From Caenimonas aquaedulcis (GTDB taxonomy: Bacteria; Pseudomonadota; Gammaproteobacteria; Burkholderiales; Burkholderiaceae_C), in contig NZ_JADWYS010000001.1 in the NCBI RefSeq assembly GCF_015831345.1, positions 568,118 through 632,117 of the forward strand: 64,000 nucleotides of DNA, written 5' to 3'. The notes under the pieces were generated by a model. The model was not told where the DNA came from, ran no database searches, and worked only from the letters and a program-made list of their open reading frames with translations. The position numbers and the translations under genes were made by a program. Positions 58,514 to 64,000 of the stretch are shown in pieces. Position 1 is the stretch's first letter; every line of letters starts with the position of its first letter.

Positions 58514-58943
58514 AGACCTGCTCCGCGCGCTTGACGAAAGCATCGACCAGGCTCCCCGCGATCTTGTCGAAGACCGGTCCGACGAGCGCGCCCAAGGCTG
58601 CGTTGTCGAAACCGTAGCGCATGTCCAGCTCGACCTTGCAGGCCCGCTGGCCCTCACCCAGCGGGACAAAGCGCCATTCCCCATCCAGCTGCGAAAACGG
58701 GCCATCGACCAGCTTCATGCGCACCTTGCGGCCGGCTTCATGATCGTTTCGGGTCGTGAACTTCTGGTGGATGCCGCCGAAGGAAATGCCGATTTCGGCC
58801 CGCATGCCCTGTGCATCCTGCTCCAGCACCTTCGACTGGTCGCACCACGGCAGGAACTCGGGATAGCGGGCGACGTCCGTCACCAGCGCGAACATTTCCT
58901 CGGCGCTGTACCAGATGAGGACGGATTTGTGGACGGTTTTCAT
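58506..58943 (-). CDS. RatA/COQ10-type START domain protein
   Basis: 145 residues from ATG at 58943. Typical sequence: VHKSVLIWYSAEEMFALVTD, YPEFLPWCDQSKVLE, FTTRNDHEAGRKVRMKLVDG, and the C-terminal helix VFDKIAGSLVDAFVKRAEQV. Homologs bind ubiquinone and support respiration; E. coli RatA was also described as a ribosome-association toxin. Divergent from smpB, as in many proteobacteria. Confidence 0.92.
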   Translation of the reverse strand: MKTVHKSVLIWYSAEEMFALVTDVARYPEFLPWCDQSKVLEQDAQGMRAEIGISFGGIHQKFTTRNDHEAGRKVRMKLVDGPFSQLDGEWRFVPLGEGQRACKVELDMRYGFDNAALGALVGPVFDKIAGSLVDAFVKRAEQVYG

Positions 58944-59026
58944 AGAGAATGCGGGGCCGCGCGGGCATTGTAGTGACGACACGCTGTCACCCTTGCACTG
59001 CGCCGGGCCGCCCCAAGCTGTGCAAA

Positions 59027-59058
59027 GCCCCCTTCGGGGCAGGCTCGATTATCGAGCC
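59027..59058 (+). other. Two adjacent hairpins in the smpB leader
   Basis: GCCCC-CTTC-GGGGC (59027-59040, a CTTCG-type loop) is followed after one base by GGCTCGAT-T-ATCGAGCC (59042-59058). They lie 26-57 bp before the smpB ATG. They may structure the leader or end transcription from upstream; no T tract follows. Confidence 0.55.
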
Positions 59059-59083
59059 GTGGGGGTTAACAATCTGTCAGTGA

Positions 59084-59557
59084 ATGGCCAAAAAACCCGA
59101 CACCGCGAGTCGCATCGCCGACAACAAGAAAGCTGCCTTCAATTATTTCTTCGAGGAGAAATACGAGGCCGGCATGGTGCTGCAAGGCTGGGAAGTGAAG
59201 GCGCTGCGCGAAGGCAAGGTCCAGCTGACCGACGGGTATGTCGTCGTGAAGGATGGCGAGCTGTACGTGATCGGCTGCCAGATCAACCCGTTGCGCAGCG
59301 CGTCCACCCACGTGAGTCCCGATGCCGTCCGAACCAAGAAGCTGCTGTTGCACAAGGAAGAGATCAAGCGCCTCGTCGGCAAGGTCGAGCAGAAGGGCTA
59401 CACCCTCGTGCCGCTGAACCTGCACTGGAAGGACGGCAAGGTCAAATGCGAGATCGCGCTGGCCAAGGGCAAGGCCGAACATGACAAGCGCTCCACCATC
59501 AAGGACCGCGAAGGCAAGCGCGAAGTCGAACGCGCGATGAAATCGCGCACGCGCTGA
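59084..59557 (+). CDS. smpB: SsrA-binding protein SmpB
   Basis: 157 residues. SmpB motifs: [40 protein letters not shown], and [20 protein letters not shown] with the C-terminal basic tail ([13 protein letters not shown]). It binds tmRNA and delivers it to stalled ribosomes. No tmRNA gene is in the window. Convergent with the DMT transporter gene with 3 bp between stops. Confidence 0.97.
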   Translation: MAKKPDTASRIADNKKAAFNYFFEEKYEAGMVLQGWEVKALREGKVQLTDGYVVVKDGELYVIGCQINPLRSASTHVSPDAVRTKKLLLHKEEIKRLVGKVEQKGYTLVPLNLHWKDGKVKCEIALAKGKAEHDKRSTIKDREGKREVERAMKSRTR

Positions 59558-59560
59558 GAT

Positions 59561-60436
59561 TCAGGCGCGGCGTCGCCAGCCCACGACCTCGTTCGCGACC
59601 AGCGCACCCATCACCAGCAGGCCGCCCGTCAGCACGTTCGTGCCCGGCACCTCGCCCGCGCCCGCCCAGGCCAGCAGGATCCCGAAGATCACTTCGAGCA
59701 GCGCCAGCAAGGAAACTTCCGGAGCCTCGAGCACGCGCGCGCACACGACGGAAAGTGCGCAGGGAATGGCGAGTTGCACCAGCCCCAGCAACCCCAGAAG
59801 ACCGAGGTCGTGCACGGAAGCCTGGAAGGGGATCGCAAGCGGCAAGGTCACCAGCGATGAAATCACGGCGCCGACCAGAACGGAGGGCACGAGATCGACG
59901 TTTTCGCCACGAGCGTGCGAGCGCTGGGTGACGGTCCAGTTGATGGCGGCCGCGAGTGGAACGCACAGCGCCACGAGCGTACCGGCGAGAGAGCCCGCGG
60001 AAACGTCCGCGACATACATCCAGGCGATCCCGCCGCCCGCGACGGCGATGGCCACCCAGGTGCGCACGGGAATGCGGTGCCCGATGAAGATGCGCGCGAT
60101 CAGCGCCGTGAGGAAGGGCCCGAGCGACATCGTCACCAGCACATTCGCCACCGATGTCATCGTGAGCGCCATCATGAACGCGGTGAACATGACGCTCCAG
60201 CACAGTCCGGAAAGCCAGAAGGCGCCCCTGCCGTGCCGGATGCGCGAAAAGACCTCCCGCCCCTGGAAGAAGGGCAGGATCACCAGCAGCGACAGCACCG
60301 TGAAGAAGCTTCGCCAGAAGGTGATCTCGAAGCCGCGCGCCTGCTCCAGGTGGCGCGTGGTCACGCCCGCGATCGACCACATCAGGGTCACCGCGACCAT
60401 GCCGAGCACGGCCTGTCCGTGGGAAAGCTTCCTCAC
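59561..60436 (-). CDS. DMT-superfamily (EamA) transporter
   Basis: 291 residues from GTG at 60436, with ten predicted membrane helices in two EamA halves (AVLGMVAVTLMWSIAGVTTR; LAAAINWTVTQRSHARGENV begins the second half). The family exports metabolites or amino acids; the substrate cannot be told. Follows typA by 21 bp. Confidence 0.9.
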   Translation of the reverse strand: MRKLSHGQAVLGMVAVTLMWSIAGVTTRHLEQARGFEITFWRSFFTVLSLLVILPFFQGREVFSRIRHGRGAFWLSGLCWSVMFTAFMMALTMTSVANVLVTMSLGPFLTALIARIFIGHRIPVRTWVAIAVAGGGIAWMYVADVSAGSLAGTLVALCVPLAAAINWTVTQRSHARGENVDLVPSVLVGAVISSLVTLPLAIPFQASVHDLGLLGLLGLVQLAIPCALSVVCARVLEAPEVSLLALLEVIFGILLAWAGAGEVPGTNVLTGGLLVMGALVANEVVGWRRRA

Positions 60437-60457
60437 CTCACCGCTGCCGGGCCGTTC

Positions 60458-62293
60458 TCAGGCCGCGACTTCGCGCGATGCGCGCTTGCGCTCGTGCTCT
60501 TTCAGGTGGCGCTTGCGCAGGCGGATCGACTTGGGTGTGATCTCGACCAGTTCGTCGTCCTCGATGAACTCGACGCCGTATTCCAGCGTGACCATGATGG
60601 GCGGCGTGATCTTGATCGCGTCTTCCTTGCCGCTCACGCGGAAGTTGGTGAGCTGCTTGGTGCGGGTCGCGTTGACGACGAGGTCGTTGTCGCGGCTGTG
60701 GATGCCGACGATCATGCCTTCGTATACCGGGTCGTTCGCGCGCACGAACATGCGGCCGCGATCGTCCAGCTTGCCCAGGGCATAGTTGAAGATCTCGCCG
60801 TCGTCCATGGAGATCAGCACGCCGTTCTTGCGGCCGCCGATCTCGCCCTTGTGCGCTTCGTAGCTGTCGAAGATGTTGGAAATCAGGCCCGAGCCGCGCG
60901 TCAGGTTCAGGAACTCGTTCGTGAAGCCGATCAGGCCCCGCGCCGGGATGCGGTATTCGAGGCGCACGCGGCCCCGGCCGTCCGGGTCCATGTTCACGAG
61001 GTCGCCCTTGCGCTCGCCCAGGGCCTGCATCACGCCGCCCTGGTGCTGCTCTTCGATGTCCACGGTCACGAGCTCGATCGGCTCGTGCTTCTCGCCGTTG
61101 ACCGTTTTGAAGACGACGCGGGGCTTGGAGACGGCGAGCTCGTAGCCCTCGCGCCGCATGTTTTCCAGCAGGATGGTCAGGTGCAGTTCGCCACGGCCCA
61201 TCACCTCGAAGATGCCTTCCTCGTCGGTTTCCGCGACTTTCAGCGCCACGTTGTGCTGCAGTTCCTTCTGCAGGCGGTCCCAGATCTGGCGGCTGGTCAC
61301 GTACTTGCCCTCTCTTCCGGCCAGGGGGCTGGTGTTGACGCAGAAGTTCATGGTCAGCGTGGGCTCGTCCACCTTCAGCATGGGCAGCGGCGCGGGGTTC
61401 ACGGGGTCCGTGACGGTCACGCCGATGCCGATGTCCGCGATGCCGTTGATCAGCACGATTTCGCCGGGTCCGGCTTCGGTCACCTGCACGCGCTCCAGAC
61501 CCTGGAAGGTCAGCACCTGGTTGACGCGACCCTTGATGGCCGAACCTTCCGGGCCTTCCAACACGAGCACGTCCATCCCGGGCTTGACCGTGCCCGAGTG
61601 GATGCGGCCGACGCCGATGCGGCCGACGAAGGTGGAGAAATCCAGCGCGGAGATCTGCAGCTGCAGAGGCGCCTGCGGATCGCCCTCGTGCGGCGGCACG
61701 TGCGCGAGGATGGTGTCGAAGAGCGCCGACATGTCGGGGCCCCACTGCTCGCCCTGCGCGCCTTCGTCCATGGAGCTCCAGCCGTTGATGCCCGAGGCAT
61801 AGACCACGGGGAAATCGAGCTGCTCGTCGGTCGCGCCCAGCTTGTCGAACAGGTCGAAAGCCGCGTCGACGACGTATTGCGGACGCGCGCCCGGCTTGTC
61901 CACCTTGTTTACGACGAGGATGGGACGCAGGCCCAGGGCCAGCGCCTTCTTGGTCACGAAGCGCGTCTGCGGCATCGGGCCTTCCTGCGCGTCGATCAGC
62001 AGCACGACGCCGTCCACCATCGACAGCGCACGCTCCACTTCGCCGCCGAAGTCCGCGTGGCCGGGGGTGTCGACGATGTTGATGTGCGTCCCCTTCCAGC
62101 TCACCGCGCAGTTTTTTGCCAGGATGGTGATGCCGCGTTCGCGCTCGATGGCGTTGTTGTCCATCACGGTGTCGACCACCTTTTCGTGTTCGGCGAAGGT
62201 GCCGGACTGGCGAAGGAGCTGGTCGACCATGGTGGTCTTGCCGTGGTCGACGTGCGCGATGATCGCGATGTTGCGGATTTGCTTGTTGGTCAT
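60458..62293 (-). CDS. typA: Ribosome-associated GTPase TypA/BipA
   Basis: 611 residues from ATG at 62293; the frame is open further upstream but inside truB. G motifs: [54 protein letters not shown]. The BipA-specific C-terminal part is present ([39 protein letters not shown]). It acts in 50S ribosome assembly and cold or stress adaptation. Its ATG overlaps the truB stop by 4 bp. Confidence 0.97.
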   Translation of the reverse strand: MTNKQIRNIAIIAHVDHGKTTMVDQLLRQSGTFAEHEKVVDTVMDNNAIERERGITILAKNCAVSWKGTHINIVDTPGHADFGGEVERALSMVDGVVLLIDAQEGPMPQTRFVTKKALALGLRPILVVNKVDKPGARPQYVVDAAFDLFDKLGATDEQLDFPVVYASGINGWSSMDEGAQGEQWGPDMSALFDTILAHVPPHEGDPQAPLQLQISALDFSTFVGRIGVGRIHSGTVKPGMDVLVLEGPEGSAIKGRVNQVLTFQGLERVQVTEAGPGEIVLINGIADIGIGVTVTDPVNPAPLPMLKVDEPTLTMNFCVNTSPLAGREGKYVTSRQIWDRLQKELQHNVALKVAETDEEGIFEVMGRGELHLTILLENMRREGYELAVSKPRVVFKTVNGEKHEPIELVTVDIEEQHQGGVMQALGERKGDLVNMDPDGRGRVRLEYRIPARGLIGFTNEFLNLTRGSGLISNIFDSYEAHKGEIGGRKNGVLISMDDGEIFNYALGKLDDRGRMFVRANDPVYEGMIVGIHSRDNDLVVNATRTKQLTNFRVSGKEDAIKITPPIMVTLEYGVEFIEDDELVEITPKSIRLRKRHLKEHERKRASREVAA

Positions 62294-63231
62294 GTGTTGC
62301 TTTCCAGAATCTGTTCGACTTCGGGCGGGCTCAGGAGCCTGCCCGGAATGAGTTCGCCGCCCTTCGCGTGGGCGGTGCCAAGAAGCGCGCGGGGACTGTC
62401 GCCGTAGACGGCCACCTGCTCGGCATCCAGCCAATCGCCGCGCCGGCGCAGCCCGCTCAGGAATCGTCCGGCATTGTCCGGATCGAGGGTGACATGGGTA
62501 TGTCCTTCGAGCAGCGAATCCACGGGCAACAGGGCCGAGACGCGCGCGCCCTCGTCCATCGCCTCGAACGCGTCGAGCGTGACGCACCGGGCGATCTCGA
62601 ATTGCCCTGTCGCAGTCCGCCGCAGCGAGGTGAGGTGTCCGCCGCAGCCGAGCGCTGCGCCGATGTCCTCGCCCAGCGTGCGGATGTACGTGCCCTTGCT
62701 GACGCGTGCGACCATGCGCAGCTCGCTCGGGCCGGAGGGAGCCAGCGACAAGTCGTGGATCACCACGTTGCGCGCTTCGCGCTCCACTTCCTCGCCCGCC
62801 CGTGCGTACTCGTACAGTGCCTTGCCATCTTTCTTCAATGCGCTGTGCATCGGTGGGATTTGTCGTTGCGCACCGCTGAAACGCTGCACGAGCTGTGCCA
62901 GCGCCGCGGCGTCGATGGCGGGAACTTCCCGCTGTTCGATGACGTCGCCCTCGGCATCCCCGGTGGATGTCTTCACGCCCAACCGGATGGTGGCTTCGTA
63001 GGTCTTGTCCGCTTCGAGCTGCAGCTGGCTGAATTTGGTCGCGGCGCCGAAGCAAAGCGGCAGCACGCCGGTGGCCAGCGGATCGAGCGTGCCCGTGTGG
63101 CCGGCCTTCTCGGCGCGCAGCAGCCATTTGCACTTCTGCAAGGCATTGTTGCTGGATAGACCCAGCGGTTTGTCGAGCAACAACACCCCATGCACAGGGC
63201 GCCGCTGCACCCTGGTGCGTGGCGCGTTCAT
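62290..63231 (-). CDS. truB: tRNA pseudouridine(55) synthase
   Basis: 313 residues from ATG at 63231. [20 protein letters not shown] and [20 protein letters not shown] (catalytic Asp in GTLDPLA), [19 protein letters not shown] and the C-terminal PUA-like part ([20 protein letters not shown]) identify TruB. It makes pseudouridine 55 in the T-loop of tRNAs. Two bp after rbfA. Confidence 0.97.
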   Translation of the reverse strand: MNAPRTRVQRRPVHGVLLLDKPLGLSSNNALQKCKWLLRAEKAGHTGTLDPLATGVLPLCFGAATKFSQLQLEADKTYEATIRLGVKTSTGDAEGDVIEQREVPAIDAAALAQLVQRFSGAQRQIPPMHSALKKDGKALYEYARAGEEVEREARNVVIHDLSLAPSGPSELRMVARVSKGTYIRTLGEDIGAALGCGGHLTSLRRTATGQFEIARCVTLDAFEAMDEGARVSALLPVDSLLEGHTHVTLDPDNAGRFLSGLRRRGDWLDAEQVAVYGDSPRALLGTAHAKGGELIPGRLLSPPEVEQILESNT

Positions 63232-63233
63232 GG

Positions 63234-63605
63234 CTAGTCCTCTTTGGCGCGGGAGGAAACCGCCTTGGCGATCAAGGCGTTCATGTCCGCCGCGCGTTCG
63301 GTCGTGCGGTCGAACTGGAAGTGCAGCGTCGGCACGGTGTGGATGTGCAAACGCTTGAACAGGCCGTTGCGCAGGAATCCCGCGGCCTGGTTCAACGCCA
63401 GCTCGCATTCCGCGGGGTCGCCCACGAGCACGCTGAAGAAGACCTTCGCGTGCGCGTAGTCGGGCGTGACTTCCACCGCCTGGATCGTCACCATGCCCAC
63501 GCGAGGGTCCTTCAGCTCGCGCGCGATCAACTCCGTCAGATCGCGCTGGATCTGATCGGCGACCTTGAAGGCGCGGTTGGGCGTGGTGGCAGCTTTACGG
63601 ACCAT
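63234..63605 (-). CDS. rbfA: 30S ribosome-binding factor A
   Basis: 123 residues. RbfA pattern: [40 protein letters not shown] and [15 protein letters not shown]. It is a 16S rRNA maturation and cold-shock factor. No Shine-Dalgarno is visible before the ATG at 63605; instead a strong hairpin lies 14-34 bp upstream, which may affect its translation. Confidence 0.96.
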   Translation of the reverse strand: MVRKAATTPNRAFKVADQIQRDLTELIARELKDPRVGMVTIQAVEVTPDYAHAKVFFSVLVGDPAECELALNQAAGFLRNGLFKRLHIHTVPTLHFQFDRTTERAADMNALIAKAVSSRAKED

Positions 63606-63618
63606 ATTTGCAGAAGGT

Positions 63619-63639
63619 CGGACCGCCGCAGGCGGTCCG
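63619..63639 (-). other. Hairpin between infB and rbfA
   Basis: A perfect 9-bp stem CGGACCGCC-GCA... pairs with GGCGGTCCG across a 3-nt loop (plus-strand order), 8 bp after the infB stop. There is no T tract on the minus strand, so it is more likely an RNA-processing or stability element than a terminator. Confidence 0.7.
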
Positions 63640-63647
63640 TTGACCCG

Positions 63648-64000
63648 TCATAACGTACGGGCGATTTCCTTGATCTCGAAGAACTCCAGCTGATCGCCTT
63701 CCTTGATGTCGTTGTAGTTCTTCAGCTTGATACCGCACTCGAAGCCTTCCTTGACCTCGCGCACGTCGTCCTTCATCCGCTTGATCGAATCGACCTCGCC
63801 CGTGTAGACCACGACGTTGTCGCGCAGCAGGCGGAAGTGCGCCGAGCGGTTGACCGCGCCCGAGGTGACCATGCAACCCGCGACGGTGCCGATCTTGGAC
63901 GCGACGAACACGGTGCGGACTTCCGCGGTACCGATGACTTCCTCGCGCTTTTCCGGCGCCAGCATGCCCGACATCGCAACCTTCAGTTCGTCCACGGCGT
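63648..64000 (-). CDS. infB: Translation initiation factor IF-2, C-terminal end only
   Basis: 116 residues are visible before the stop; the rest lies beyond the right edge. The sequence ([60 protein letters not shown]) is domain IV of IF-2, which binds initiator fMet-tRNA. First gene in the visible part of the infB-rbfA-truB-typA operon. Confidence 0.96.
   Translation of the reverse strand, partial: AVDELKVAMSGMLAPEKREEVIGTAEVRTVFVASKIGTVAGCMVTSGAVNRSAHFRLLRDNVVVYTGEVDSIKRMKDDVREVKEGFECGIKLKNYNDIKEGDQLEFFEIKEIARTL

Noticed and set aside
58944..59083. A tmRNA (ssrA) gene or part of one beside smpB
   Set aside because: The hairpins are short. There is no tRNA-Ala-like end, no CCA and no tag reading frame.

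Overview
The window is high-GC proteobacterial DNA. Its conserved blocks (infB-rbfA-truB-typA; smpB, ratA, rnfH and guaB/guaA; ygfZ/mltG-tmk-holB-pilZ-tatD; a Liv-type ABC transporter beside beta-oxidation genes) point to Burkholderiales, most likely Comamonadaceae (Ramlibacter/Variovorax-like). The genus is inferred from gene order and protein resemblance only. Coding density is very high: no gap between genes reaches 300 bases, and no tRNA, rRNA, CRISPR array, transposase, integrase or phage gene was found.

Layout. 1-2136: the C-terminal part of an RTX calcium-binding secreted protein built on 381-bp tandem repeats, ending at a strong bidirectional terminator. 2202-5740 (minus): selO-msrB-yciB-bolA-parvulin operon. 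5868-12690 (plus): acyl-CoA synthetase followed by a complete Liv-type ABC transporter, with a terminator-like hairpin between the binding protein and the first permease. 12933-25376 (plus): lipid/acyl-CoA catabolism run (FadB-like protein, M20 peptidase, thiolase, acyl-CoA dehydrogenase, small membrane protein, SDR, thioesterase, MDR reductase, AidB-like dehydrogenase, GST, Ogt). Two inverted copies of a ~98-bp CGCAGAA-rich palindromic element lie 19 nt downstream of livF and of the thiolase gene. 25390-36166: mixed genes, including a LysR/DUF2917 divergent pair with a T-N11-A box, tex, a patatin/acyltransferase pair, an iron alcohol dehydrogenase, and two paralogous secreted proteins that share an upstream sequence block at the same distance from their starts.

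36292-47369 (mostly plus): esterase, a thioesterase-GNAT fusion, an O-antigen-ligase-like TPR protein, then ygfZ (minus) and mltG-tmk-holB-pilZ-tatD, continuing into an ankyrin protein and a methyltransferase with a regulatory domain. 47454-49523: a less GC-rich accessory patch with an orphan fimbrial adhesin-like protein, a DUF6174 lipoprotein and a small hypothetical protein. 49536-57498 (minus): guaB, a Phd/PIN toxin-antitoxin pair with its own promoter and twin operators, guaA, a nucleotide cyclase-FHA protein, a PaiB-like protein, a small membrane-anchored protein, a TadA-haloalkane-dehalogenase-like fusion and an S66 peptidase. 57640-59557: DUF4124 protein, rnfH, ratA, smpB. 59561-64000 (minus): DMT transporter, typA, truB, rbfA and the 3' end of infB.

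Most promising for follow-up: the TadA-hydrolase fusion, the toxin-antitoxin pair between guaB and guaA, the inverted pair of palindromic elements, the two secreted paralogs with shared upstream sequence, and the guaA-linked cyclase-FHA gene. I did not find a clear-cut new multi-gene defence or biosynthetic system.
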